A stretch of DNA of 64,000 nucleotides, from positions 124,001-188,000 of the forward strand of contig CP001625.1 in NCBI GenBank assembly GCA_000023185.1. Direction: 5' to 3'. Below are positions 43,864 to 52,466 of the stretch, piece after piece. A program made the position numbers and the translations under genes. Source of the DNA: Rhizobium leguminosarum bv. trifolii WSM1325. GTDB taxonomy: Bacteria > Pseudomonadota > Alphaproteobacteria > Rhizobiales > Rhizobiaceae. The notes under the pieces are model-generated. The model did no database searches. It saw only the letters and a program-made list of their open reading frames with translations, and was not told the origin of the DNA. The stretch's first letter is position 1; every line of letters starts with the position of its first letter.

Positions 43864-44918
43864 TGCTGCAAAGGACGCGAAACGGAAGAGTAAAGACCGT
43901 GCTTGTCGCCGGTGGAGCCGGTTTTGTCGGTTCTCATTTATGCGATGCGCTGCTGGCCCGCGGCGACCGGGTGATCTGTGTCGACAGCTATATCACCGGA
44001 TCGGAGGACAATGTCCGGCCGTTGATCAACCATCCGAAGTTCCATCTGATCGAAAAGGACATCTGCCATCTCCATGGTGTCGACGAGCATTTGGACCAGA
44101 TCTACAACCTCGCGTGCGCGGCATCGCCCCCACAATATCAGGCGGACCCGGTGCATACGATGATGACCTGCGTTGCCGGCACCGGCAATTTGCTTTCGCT
44201 GGCCGAACAGCATCATGCCTCGCTCCTGCAGGCGTCGACGAGCGAGGTCTACGGCGACCCCGTCGAGCATCCGCAGACAGAGGATTACCGCGGCAATGTC
44301 AGCTGCACAGGCCCGCGCGCCTGCTACGACGAAGGCAAGCGGGCGGCGGAAGCGCTTTGCTTCGATATGCTGCGGGCCGGCAAGGTGGACGCACGTGTTG
44401 CCCGCATCTTCAACACCTATGGGCCTCGCATGCAGCCGAGTGACGGGCGGATCATCTCCAATCTGCTGGTGCAAGCCATATCAGGCGCGCCGCTGACGAT
44501 TTATGGAAGCGGCGACCAGACGCGTTCCTTCTGCTTCGTCAGCGACCTCGTTGCGGGCCTGATGGCGCTGATGGATGTCGATCCAAATCCGGGCGTCCCG
44601 GTTAATCTCGGCAATCCCGGCGAGTTCACGATCAACCGGCTGGTGGACATGGTGCTGGCCATGGTGCCGTCGACATCCGTCGTCGTCCACAAGCCGCTGC
44701 CGCAAGACGACCCACAGCGCAGACGGCCCGATATCTCACGCGCAAAAGACCTTCTCGGCTGGCAGCCGACGATTCCGCTTGCCGAAGGTCTACGCCTGAC
44801 GGCCGATTGGTTCATCGCCGCGGCCCGTCCAGACGGCGACTTCGATGACGCGCAAGTCACGCGGCGCTCGACTTGGCGACGGCGCGCAAAAGCTGGACGC
44901 GCCGCGATTGGCATCTGA
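43860..44918 (+). CDS. NDP-sugar decarboxylase/epimerase, UDP-glucuronate decarboxylase-like
   Basis: Extended SDR of 352 residues. NAD motif VAGGAGFVGSHLCDALLARG, catalytic ASTSEVYGDP and ACYDEGKRAAEAL; the ACYDEGKR sequence together with YNLACAASPPQYQ is the pattern of UDP-xylose synthase (UDP-glucuronate decarboxylase). UDP-xylose, or a 4-keto intermediate, may thus supply one of the cluster's glycosyltransferases. AGGAGACGC lies before the start, and the start overlaps the previous stop. Confidence 0.85.
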   Translation: MMLQRTRNGRVKTVLVAGGAGFVGSHLCDALLARGDRVICVDSYITGSEDNVRPLINHPKFHLIEKDICHLHGVDEHLDQIYNLACAASPPQYQADPVHTMMTCVAGTGNLLSLAEQHHASLLQASTSEVYGDPVEHPQTEDYRGNVSCTGPRACYDEGKRAAEALCFDMLRAGKVDARVARIFNTYGPRMQPSDGRIISNLLVQAISGAPLTIYGSGDQTRSFCFVSDLVAGLMALMDVDPNPGVPVNLGNPGEFTINRLVDMVLAMVPSTSVVVHKPLPQDDPQRRRPDISRAKDLLGWQPTIPLAEGLRLTADWFIAAARPDGDFDDAQVTRRSTWRRRAKAGRAAIGI

Positions 44919-44951
44919 CTCGAGAGCGATAACAGACAAAGGAGAGCCGAG

Positions 44952-45713
44952 ATGGATGCAGCACAGCCGACGAGAGATCCGAACCTGCAAAAGCGGATCC
45001 AGCAACTCGGGCCGTGGTTTCAGAATTTGAACATCGGCGGCCACATGACAGCGGCCGATCATTTCCTCGGAGATTATCCCACCTTCAAATGGAAAGGGTT
45101 CCAGCATGTCCTGCCGGCCGATCTTAGTGGCCTCAGCGTGCTCGACGTCGGCTGCAACGCGGGTTTCTATGCCCTCGAGATGAAACGGCGCAACGCCGCC
45201 CGTGTCGTCGGCATCGATTCCGACCCACGCTACCTCGCGCAGGCCCGCTTCGCGGCGGAACAAGCGGGAGCGGAGATCGAGTTCCGGCAGATGTCCGTCT
45301 ACGACGTCGCCCGACTGGGTGAAACATTCGACCTGGTGATCTTCATGGGCGTGCTCTACCACCTGCGCCACCCCCTGCTGGCGCTGGATCTTCTCTATGA
45401 ACACGCCGTCGGCGACATGATGCTGTTCCAATGCCTCCAGCGGGGCGACGAGCGCGTTCCCGACCTTAGGGAAGATTACGACTTTTCCGAATGGAGCATC
45501 TTCGACCAGCCTGAATATCCGAAGCTCTTCTTTGTCGAGGAACGCTACGCGTCGGATCCGACAAACTGGTTCATCCCCAACCAGGCGGCGGTCGAGGCGA
45601 TGCTGCGCAGCGCCGGCTTTCGAATCAACGACCATCCGGAACGCGAGGTCTATCTGTGTCGACGAGGCCAACGCCATTATGCGGTTGAGCCGCCTCCGGT
45701 GGCCGCACCTTGA
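44952..45713 (+). CDS. SAM-dependent methyltransferase (CmoB-like fold)
   Basis: Class I methyltransferase of 253 residues. SAM motif I is LSVLDVGCNAGFYALEMKRR; IFMGVLYHLRHPLLALDLLY resembles CmoB/DUF1698 methyltransferases, and the region before motif I (TFKWKGFQHVLPADLSG) is similar too. It starts 33 bp after the UXS-like gene and probably caps the operon. O-methylation of the glycan is the likely task; tRNA modification is less likely in this setting but cannot be excluded. Confidence 0.82.
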   Translation: MDAAQPTRDPNLQKRIQQLGPWFQNLNIGGHMTAADHFLGDYPTFKWKGFQHVLPADLSGLSVLDVGCNAGFYALEMKRRNAARVVGIDSDPRYLAQARFAAEQAGAEIEFRQMSVYDVARLGETFDLVIFMGVLYHLRHPLLALDLLYEHAVGDMMLFQCLQRGDERVPDLREDYDFSEWSIFDQPEYPKLFFVEERYASDPTNWFIPNQAAVEAMLRSAGFRINDHPEREVYLCRRGQRHYAVEPPPVAAP

Positions 45714-45755
45714 AAGACTCGTTTCGTCGGACCACAGCTGCGCCAAGCACGGATT

Positions 45756-47153
45756 TCAATGAGGCGGAAAGCCTGCCGCAGCATGCGGTGCACGGGCTTT
45801 CACCGGCCGCTTGCTCAGCCGCAGCCGAATATCGAAATGGTTGAGGGTGCCGGGCAGGTCGTCGACTGTCAGAGACGGCTGAAGCAGCGTGATATCCGCC
45901 TCCGACAACAGCGCGCCGATGGCGAAGCTTGCAATCGCTGGTACGAGATTGTGGGCTGGACAAATGGCAGCACCAGCGCTGAAAGGTACGAATCCGACTG
46001 TCGGCAAGGTGTCGTTGCGCCCCCAGATACTTGGTTCCATCCGGTTTGCATAAGCCAGTTCGGGATCACGGTGAAAGAAGGGCGCGAAAATGATGACGCC
46101 CGTGCCGCGCACCACGGTCCTGTCGCCGGATTTGACATCCTCGGTCAGCTCTCTGAGAATGACGGGTGTCGTCGGCCAGAGACGCAGAGCCTCGAGCAGG
46201 CAATTGCGCGTGAAGGGACGATCAAGGTCGGGATCTTTAACTTCGTCAACGGCGTTGGCCCAGTAGCTCGGATGGCAGGCAAGCAGCGCAAGCGTCCGGA
46301 AAACGGCCACTCCAGCAGCGTCGAAGGCAAACAGCCATTGGGCCACCTGACTTTCCAAATCAAAATCGCTGCCTTTCGGCAGCCGAGCAATCAGGCTGCC
46401 CTCCTCCGGTTCGCGCAGATATTGGCCGAGCTGCAGCTGAAACTGCCGACGCTTGCGCTGATCGATGGAAGCTGCAAAAGCCCAATTCGCCCGACTTCGA
46501 AGGTCGTTCAAGGTCTTCGTCAAAGTGACGTCGTTGCGCGCGCGATCGCCGAGTACGGTGCGGCGAACAATCCGGAACCAGGCTCGCGAGAACGCAGACC
46601 AATCGAGTTCGTTCGGCCGGTCGGAACCGATACCGTCCAAAATCTCCAGGAGTTCGGAATCGACGATTGTCTTGAAGCCGGCCGAAGATGGATGCAGCCG
46701 GTCCGCGCTTGCCAAAGCATGTTCATGGATCGGCCGAAGCTCGGCCCGCCGCGCGGCATCTGAGATCAGCACGTTTTTCGGTTCGAAATGCGCAAGAGCG
46801 GAGCGCTTGACCCAGGTTGCCGTGGCAAATGGCTGGGCTGAACACTCGAGCACCGTGGAGACGTCGGAGGGGTCGAACACCAGCAGCTGCGGCCGGAACG
46901 GGATAGGCAAAAGCAGAGGCTCCCTGCCATATTTCTTCACCAGCCGCTGCATCTGACTGACAGCACCCGTGTCCAGATCCTGCCGCTGTGCCAGGCGTTC
47001 CATGATCGGGCGGCGAATGATGACACCTTTGGCAGCCGTCGGAACCATGACAGCCGCAACCACACGCAAAGTGTCGATCCAGCTGGCACGATTTATCCGG
47101 ACGAAGCCGGCGGGTCTTTCCCTGGAAAAGATGGCTCGATTGCGAGAATTCAT
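45756..47153 (-). CDS. Cytochrome P450
   Basis: Haem mono-oxygenase-type protein of 465 residues. The K-helix ExxR is in LLEALRLWPTTPVILRE and the haem-ligating Cys398 in FVPFSAGAAICPAHNL. The I-helix segment AFDAAGVAVFRTLALL lacks the usual acid-threonine pair, so oxygen activation may differ or the enzyme may use peroxide. No membrane anchor is evident. Redox partners are not obvious, but a divergent flavin reductase gene shares the control region and both have stress-type promoters. It is convergent with the glycan operon. Confidence 0.88.
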   Translation of the reverse strand: MNSRNRAIFSRERPAGFVRINRASWIDTLRVVAAVMVPTAAKGVIIRRPIMERLAQRQDLDTGAVSQMQRLVKKYGREPLLLPIPFRPQLLVFDPSDVSTVLECSAQPFATATWVKRSALAHFEPKNVLISDAARRAELRPIHEHALASADRLHPSSAGFKTIVDSELLEILDGIGSDRPNELDWSAFSRAWFRIVRRTVLGDRARNDVTLTKTLNDLRSRANWAFAASIDQRKRRQFQLQLGQYLREPEEGSLIARLPKGSDFDLESQVAQWLFAFDAAGVAVFRTLALLACHPSYWANAVDEVKDPDLDRPFTRNCLLEALRLWPTTPVILRELTEDVKSGDRTVVRGTGVIIFAPFFHRDPELAYANRMEPSIWGRNDTLPTVGFVPFSAGAAICPAHNLVPAIASFAIGALLSEADITLLQPSLTVDDLPGTLNHFDIRLRLSKRPVKARAPHAAAGFPPH

Positions 47154-47201
47154 GATCCCGAAGCCCTTGCTGCATGGAGTAGCCGATCGGCCTTATTTCC
47201 G

Positions 47202-47226
47202 AACCGGGACAACGGCCGATTGTTCC
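47202..47226 (-). promoter_or_regulatory. EcfG/RpoE2-type promoter for P450 gene
   Basis: Minus strand GGAAC (47222-47226), 16 bp, GGTT (47202-47205). Confidence 0.7.
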
Positions 47227-47271
47227 GGGCTGATCACCGATCCTCGATAGACGATGCAACTGGGAGGCACC

Positions 47272-47296
47272 GGAACAGAAGCCGGCTCACCGCGTT
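47272..47296 (+). promoter_or_regulatory. EcfG/RpoE2-type promoter for FMN reductase gene
   Basis: GGAAC at 47272-47276, 16 bp, CGTT at 47293-47296, an exact consensus match 31 bp before the start codon. Confidence 0.72.
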
Positions 47297-47326
47297 GTTT
47301 CGAGCGCATGAATGCGTGGAGGCCCC

Positions 47327-48427
47327 ATGCCCGACGAACCAGCCGCGAACGCATCTGACCTCGAACCGCGAAAAGGCAGCCCGAGCCCTCGCCTCGACGA
47401 GCGAGAATTCAAGAGGCGTTTCCTAAGCCAGTTCAAGGATCGGGTTTACGACACACTGGATAACGAACTCGGCAAGGTGGCCGCGGCCGCATGGAATGCA
47501 TACGCCCATTCGCGAAAGAGCCCGATAACCAAAAAGGCTGGACCAGGATTTGCCGATCCCGACTATGATCTTGGCGTCGATTGGCTCGAGGCGAGAGATC
47601 AAATCCGCGCTGCGCAAGCGCGCTTCGAGGACGAAAACGCGCCATCGCGCGTCCTCCTCGTCAACGGCTCGTCGCGAAGCGAACATACCTGTCCGGGCGA
47701 GATTTCGAAAAGCTTCCGAATGGTCGAGATCGCCAAGGATGTGTTTGCCGAAGCCGGCCTAACCGTGAACGTCCTCGACCTCAGCCGCATCGCTTCCGAA
47801 TATGGCCGACAGATCCATCCGTGCAAGGCGTGCTTCTCGACATCGGCCGTGCTCTGTCACTGGCCGTGCTCCTGCTACCCGAACTACTCCCTCGGACAGA
47901 TCCACGATTGGATGAACGAAATCTATCCAATGTGGGTCGAGGCGCACGGCATCATGATCGTCAGTCCGGTGAACTGGTACCAGACACCCTCGCCGCTGAA
48001 ACTGATGATCGACCGGCTTGTCTGCGCCGACGGCGGCAATCCAGATCCGACGAGCACGCATGGCAAACACGCCAAGGAGGCCAAGGAGCTTGAGATGCAA
48101 GGATGGGACTATCCCCGCCATCTTTCCGGCCGCTTATTTTCTGTCGTCGTCCATGGCGATACCGAAGGCGTCGAAAATGTCCGCCGCAGCGTCTCGGATT
48201 GGCTGACGTCGATGGACCTCGTCCCGGCCGGAGCCTTGGCCGAGGTCGACCGTTACATCGGTTATTGGGAGCCCTACGCCACCAGCCACGACGCCTTCGA
48301 AAAGGACACCGCTTTTCAGCAAGAGGTGCGCAATGCCGCCAGAACCCTGTTGGAGGGAATTACCTCACGACGCAATGGCAAGATGGTCGCGGCGGGAAGA
48401 CGGTTGAAGCAACCGCGTGAGAAGTGA
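47327..48427 (+). CDS. NADPH-dependent FMN reductase-like flavoprotein
   Basis: Flavodoxin-fold oxidoreductase of 366 residues. A hydrophilic N-terminal extension of about 110 residues precedes the FMN-binding start RVLLVNGSSRSEHTCPGE; then ACFSTSAVLCHWPCSCYPN (several cysteines) and IMIVSPVNWYQTPSPLKLMI, typical of the NAD(P)H:FMN reductase family. GGAGG directly before the ATG at 47327 decides the start. It may supply electrons to the divergent P450 or detoxify quinones. Both functions are guesses from context. Confidence 0.85.
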   Translation: MPDEPAANASDLEPRKGSPSPRLDEREFKRRFLSQFKDRVYDTLDNELGKVAAAAWNAYAHSRKSPITKKAGPGFADPDYDLGVDWLEARDQIRAAQARFEDENAPSRVLLVNGSSRSEHTCPGEISKSFRMVEIAKDVFAEAGLTVNVLDLSRIASEYGRQIHPCKACFSTSAVLCHWPCSCYPNYSLGQIHDWMNEIYPMWVEAHGIMIVSPVNWYQTPSPLKLMIDRLVCADGGNPDPTSTHGKHAKEAKELEMQGWDYPRHLSGRLFSVVVHGDTEGVENVRRSVSDWLTSMDLVPAGALAEVDRYIGYWEPYATSHDAFEKDTAFQQEVRNAARTLLEGITSRRNGKMVAAGRRLKQPREK

Positions 48428-48450
48428 GCGACTGGATTGGCGAAACGACG

Positions 48451-48673
48451 ATGACAGGGTTCTATTTTCATATTCGGGACGGCGACCAAGTGGAACGGGA
48501 TCTCGAAGGAATCGAATTGCAACGTTGAGGCTGCCGAGCAGGAAACGTTGATGGCCGCCTGGGAAATGGTCGCAGAATTGGATGCAGGGACAGCCCATTC
48601 AGGGCAAGATAACGAGATCGACGATGAGAACGGCAACCGTGCGCTCGCGGCGCCGTTCCTGTCGATCGATTGA
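48451..48673 (+). pseudogene. Frameshifted DUF6894-type small gene
   Basis: Translation from the ATG at 48451 gives FYFHIRDGDQVERDLEGIEL and then a premature stop; a shifted frame continues NVEAAEQETLMAAWEMVAEL and ends at 48673 after DDENGNRALAAPFLSID. Together these are a full DUF6894 protein, the type intact at 54752-54991. One net base change breaks it. A sequencing error is the alternative. Confidence 0.65.
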
Positions 48674-48703
48674 GAGGTCCGGTCAGGCATGCCCGCAACG
48701 TGG

Positions 48704-49504
48704 TTATTCCTTGCCCGAACCTGGCTCAGCCATCTTGGCGTGCTGATGCGCAAGGATGCTCGCGGGTGTCACGTTGGCGACGGCCGCCTGGAGCTTGTTC
48801 TTCCAGCCGCTGACGACATCTCCTTCGCCGTCCATCATGGCATCGAAGCCGATCTTGGCGACTTCGGCCGGATCGTCTTTCTTTGCCTGTCCGACCGAGG
48901 TATCCATGAGGTCGGCGCGTCTGAAAAATTCCGTGTCGGTCGCGCCGGGCATCAGGCAGCTGACGGTCACACCCGTTTCCTTCAATTCCTCTCGCAACGC
49001 GAAGGAGAAGCTGTTGATGAAAGCCTTCGTGCCATTGTAGACGGCCTGATAGGAACCGGGCATGAAGCCGGCGATGGAGCCGGTGAGGAGAATGCGACCC
49101 TCGCCGCGGCTGCGCATCAGGTTGCCCACCTGCTGGACGAGATAGATGGTGCCGACGATATTCGTATCGACGACTTTCCGGGCCTCCGCGAAATCCTGAT
49201 CGAGGAAACCCTTGCCGAGGCCGCGCCCGGCATTGGCCATTAGCAGATCGACCGAACGTCCGGAAGCTGCGATGGCTTCCATCAGCCGGTCGACGCCATC
49301 CTCGGTTGAAAGGTCGGTTTCGATTGCCTGGACCGACGTGCCAAACTCCTTCAGGCTCGACGCTGCCTGCTGAATGCGTGCCTCGTCGGCGGCGACGATC
49401 AGATCATAGCCTTCCCGCGCCGCGCATTTGGCCAGCTCATAGCCAATGCCGGTCGAGGCGCCGGTGACCACCGCGAGACCCTTGCCAAGTTCATGCTTAT
49501 CCAT
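48704..49504 (-). CDS. Short-chain dehydrogenase/reductase
   Basis: Classical SDR of 266 residues. NAD(P) motif AVVTGASTGIGYELAKCAA at the start, NAG in LLMANAGRGLG, catalytic Ser in LTGSIAGFMPGSYQAVYNGTK with Tyr and Lys (YNGTK). GGAGAAGAAAC precedes the ATG at 49504. A stress-type promoter is 40 bp upstream. Substrate unknown; similar rhizobial SDRs are annotated only by family. Confidence 0.88.
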   Translation of the reverse strand: MDKHELGKGLAVVTGASTGIGYELAKCAAREGYDLIVAADEARIQQAASSLKEFGTSVQAIETDLSTEDGVDRLMEAIAASGRSVDLLMANAGRGLGKGFLDQDFAEARKVVDTNIVGTIYLVQQVGNLMRSRGEGRILLTGSIAGFMPGSYQAVYNGTKAFINSFSFALREELKETGVTVSCLMPGATDTEFFRRADLMDTSVGQAKKDDPAEVAKIGFDAMMDGEGDVVSGWKNKLQAAVANVTPASILAHQHAKMAEPGSGKE

Positions 49505-49543
49505 GTTTCTTCTCCTAGACTTCGGAAAAAGGTGAAGCCACCG

Positions 49544-49568
49544 AACCTGAAAAGCGAAGATATGTTCC
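49544..49568 (-). promoter_or_regulatory. EcfG/RpoE2-type promoter for SDR gene
   Basis: Minus strand GGAAC (49564-49568), 16 bp, GGTT (49544-49547). Confidence 0.7.
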
Positions 49569-49710
49569 GGCGAGGGTGCGAGACGCAGAGGCCGCAACAG
49601 ATCCTGTACATGGCGCGCGCCATGTTCAACCGCGATAAAGAGACGGCTATGCGAACCCGCCGGCCCCATTCTTCCCATCCCGACGTGACGAGTATCGGAA
49701 GCAGGAGCGC

Positions 49711-50232
49711 TCAGTCGATCAGCTGGTTCCCAAGCAGCGAATGCAAGGTTTCGCGGGCCCGGCTGACGCGGCTTTTCAAGGTGCCGATGCGGCAGCCGCA
49801 GATCCTGGCGGCATCTTCATAGCTCGTTCCGGCGGCCACCAGCGTCAACGCGCGGCGTCGGTCGTCGGAGAGGCGCGTCATTGCTTGTCGCAGCTCACGC
49901 TCGCGAAGCGCCCACTCCTGGCTCGGGGCGACAGAGACCTGTTCCATGGTCACATCCATTCCGACCGGCTCGCGCTTCCGCCGACGATAATTACTGCAGA
50001 ACGTATTTCGAAGGATGGTGAAGAGCCAGGACTTGAGAGAAGTGCCTGGATGGTACAGCTGGATCGAATTCAACGCCTTCAGCAGCGTTTCTTGCACGAG
50101 ATCATCGATGTCGTCCTCACTACGCAGGAATCTTCGGGCAAATGCGTGCAACGCCGGTGTCAGTTCGACAATCTCCAGCTCGACCGAGGATGTTTCTTGC
50201 GACGCGGGACGTTGTGAAGATAGAGCCGTCAT
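49711..50232 (-). CDS. ECF sigma factor, EcfG-like
   Basis: RNA polymerase sigma factor of 173 residues. Region 2 is in FARRFLRSEDDIDDLVQETL and KSWLFTILRNTFCSNYRRRK; region 4 in LTLVAAGTSYEDAARICGCR and IGTLKSRVSRARETLHSLLG. The wording of region 4 is close to the EcfG (RpoE2/RpoE4) general-stress group. No NepR-type anti-sigma factor or PhyR regulator adjoins it, and its own upstream region lacks a complete GGAAC-N16-NGTT site, so it may be a secondary paralogue of the main stress sigma factor. GGAGAGAAAA precedes the ATG at 50232. Confidence 0.87.
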   Translation of the reverse strand: MTALSSQRPASQETSSVELEIVELTPALHAFARRFLRSEDDIDDLVQETLLKALNSIQLYHPGTSLKSWLFTILRNTFCSNYRRRKREPVGMDVTMEQVSVAPSQEWALRERELRQAMTRLSDDRRRALTLVAAGTSYEDAARICGCRIGTLKSRVSRARETLHSLLGNQLID

Positions 50233-50529
50233 TTTTCTCTCCTGGGATGAAAGGAAAGTTCCAAGCATCTGAATCGTTGCTGTACGATACCGGACGAAAT
50301 CTCGTTTTCGCTCATCGGCGGACCGCCTCCAAGTCAACTGAACGCATGAAGACGCCGGAATGCTGTTGCGGATCGCCCAAAGGCATCGCTGGAAGGCGCC
50401 GATCCGGACTCGAAACGACGATCCGGCGAAAATCGTTCCCACGCGATGCCCCCACAGCTTTGATAACATTCACGTATCCGGCGAGCTCCGTGCGTAACTG
50501 CCATATTCCGTGAAAAGATAGGCGCCGCA

Positions 50530-50554
50530 GGAACAACAAACGTCGGCAATGGTT
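50530..50554 (+). promoter_or_regulatory. EcfG/RpoE2-type promoter upstream of YciF-like gene
   Basis: GGAAC at 50530-50534, 16 bp, GGTT at 50551-50554. The gene starts 136 bp further on, so this is one of the weaker assignments. Confidence 0.5.
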
Positions 50555-50690
50555 TGATCAATCGCCGACCGCAACCCGAGTCGGTCTCGTCCTTGGCCGG
50601 ACAGAGATGGCGCCGCCATTACGGGGGCGTCATCTCCGCGCTAATGTTCGACCGAGCGAGAGCCCATCAACACGCCATAGGAGGACGCAA

Positions 50691-51191
50691 ATGGCAACCG
50701 AGAAGACGCTGAACGATCTGTTCCTCGACACGCTCAAGGATATTTACTACGCCGAAAAACAGATCCTGAAGGCGCTGCCGAAAATGGCCCGTGCCGCCCA
50801 GTCGGAGGAAGGCAAGGCCGGTTTCCTGCAGCATCGGGACGAGACCCAGGCACACGTCGAACGTCTGGAACAGGTTTTTGAAATGATCGGCAAGCCGGCA
50901 CGTGGCAAGACTTGCGAAGCCATTCAGGGCATCATCGCCGAAGCTGATGAGATCATGGACGAGTTCAAGGGCACGGTCGCCCTGGATGCCGGACTGATCT
51001 CTTCGGCGCAGGCCGTGGAGCACTACGAGATAGCCCGTTATGGCACGTTGATCGCATGGGCCAAGCAGCTTGGCTTCAAGGAGGCCGTCCCGCTACTGCA
51101 GGCAACGCTTGCGGAAGAAGAAGCGACCGACAAGAAACTTACGCAAATCGCCGAGACCTCGGCAAACGTAAAGGGAAAGCGCGCGGCCTAA
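50691..51191 (+). CDS. YciF-type ferritin-like protein (DUF892)
   Basis: Protein of 166 residues with the DUF892 four-helix ferritin-like domain: TLNDLFLDTLKDIYYAEKQI, LKALPKMARAAQ, HRDETQAHVERLEQVFEMIG, SSAQAVEHYEIARYGTLIAW. The Glu and His residues (Y-A-E-K-Q, E-T-Q-A-H, E-H-Y-E) are placed to bind a di-metal centre. YciF relatives are induced by osmotic or general stress. AGGAGGACGCAA before the ATG is a strong ribosome-binding site. Confidence 0.92.
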   Translation: MATEKTLNDLFLDTLKDIYYAEKQILKALPKMARAAQSEEGKAGFLQHRDETQAHVERLEQVFEMIGKPARGKTCEAIQGIIAEADEIMDEFKGTVALDAGLISSAQAVEHYEIARYGTLIAWAKQLGFKEAVPLLQATLAEEEATDKKLTQIAETSANVKGKRAA

Positions 51192-51297
51192 TACGGCGAC
51201 GCGCCTTCACGGCCGCCGCATGGCGGCCGTTCATCGTTTGGCTCTTGTGCCCCGGCTCGGCGATCGGGCAAGCGCCGCAATGCTAGATGAGTTGGAT

Positions 51298-51537
51298 ATG
51301 AGCGTAATTAGTTTCGATAAACTGCGCGATACCCGCGAACGGCCTGACGCTCAATTCGTCCGAAAAGACGAACACGGGCAGACAATGTATCTCTTCGCAC
51401 TGGAATATGAGATGGGGCCATCGACTTGGTCCGCCAAGATCTGGGCGTATTCATTCGAAGATGCCGAAATGCGGGTGAAGGCAATGCGTGAGAGCCTTGC
51501 GGTCTGCGGTCAGATGCATGCGTCGATAGGCGCTTAG
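51298..51537 (+). CDS. Small hypothetical protein
   Basis: Protein of 79 residues (SVISFDKLRDTRERPDAQFV, MYLFALEYEMGPSTWSAKIW). The sequence looks natural, with many aromatic residues. An in-frame ATG at 51280 is an alternative start; neither has a strong ribosome-binding site. It lies 106 bp after the YciF-like gene. Function unknown. Confidence 0.6.
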   Translation: MSVISFDKLRDTRERPDAQFVRKDEHGQTMYLFALEYEMGPSTWSAKIWAYSFEDAEMRVKAMRESLAVCGQMHASIGA

Positions 51538-52148
51538 CCTAGTGAAACGCAATCGATCGACGGTGGACAGCTAGGTGTGACTCATCCTAGCGACCGATGC
51601 TTTCAAGGTTGGCGCCAGTTCACCATGTCCTAAGACAAAAAGGCGTTCCTGCGAACGCTTTTCGTGGCGATATATTCGACATGGACGGCTCCGCGATCGC
51701 TTGGGGGATTCCCGCGATGTGCGATGGTCGGATTGGCTGTCTGATTTGGACTCCGCTCCGAGGAGCGGTTCATCGTCGCATGCGCGTTAGGCGATTTGGG
51801 AGTTCGCGATGCTTGAGTCATCCAGCCTTGAACCAGAGCTTTTCTACTGGGCCAGACGCCGGGAAGTGGAAAGTGCCTGGGAAGTTGTGCAAATTTCGAC
51901 CGTGATTGGGGGGACGTAAAGAGGCGCAAGCAGGAGCGACCGGGGCCAATTATAGGCGTGGCTCCCTCGTCATCTTTAAGTGACGAAACTTGCTCGCGCG
52001 GTCGTCATGGATCCGCGGTGGAGGGGCCCTTTCAGCGCTGGCACTCACGTCGACCTGCTTGCGATCGTAAAGAGCACCAGCGGCTCCGCAAGCCGACCCC
52101 AATCCAACGCCGTCTTATGTCGATGTCTGGCGACAAGGAGAACTAGAC
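51538..52148. other. Region without a convincing gene
   Basis: About 610 bp with only shadow-like frames. No stress-type promoter or repeat seen. Confidence 0.45.
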
Positions 52149-52451
52149 ATGCACTTGATACAGCTATTTATACCGGCAGCGCCGCAATCGACGATCAAGA
52201 TAGAAGACGTCATCGCGAAAGTTCAACGCGAGATGACGGAGCGCCATGGCGGAGCGACGGCATACCTCAACTCGCCAGCAAAGGGGCTTTGGTCCAACGG
52301 CGAGGGGGCGGAAGAAGAAGACGTCATCGTAGTTGAAGTCATGGTGGACACTCTCGATAGGGCCTGGTGGCGTCGATATCGTCGCAACCTCGAACAACTG
52401 CTCAGACAGGATGAATTGCTGGTGCGGGCGATTCCTGTCGAGGCGCTCTGA
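52149..52451 (+). CDS. Small hypothetical protein ahead of sialidase-like gene
   Basis: Protein of 100 residues, natural-looking (QSTIKIEDVIAKVQREMTER, VEVMVDTLDRAWWRRYRRNL). AAGGAGAAC precedes the ATG. It is followed after 15 bp by the sialidase-like gene, so the two form an operon. Its size and sequence recall small proteins of unknown function; no domain is recognised. Confidence 0.65.
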   Translation: MHLIQLFIPAAPQSTIKIEDVIAKVQREMTERHGGATAYLNSPAKGLWSNGEGAEEEDVIVVEVMVDTLDRAWWRRYRRNLEQLLRQDELLVRAIPVEAL

Positions 52452-52466
52452 CAACTTGGTGCCCCG

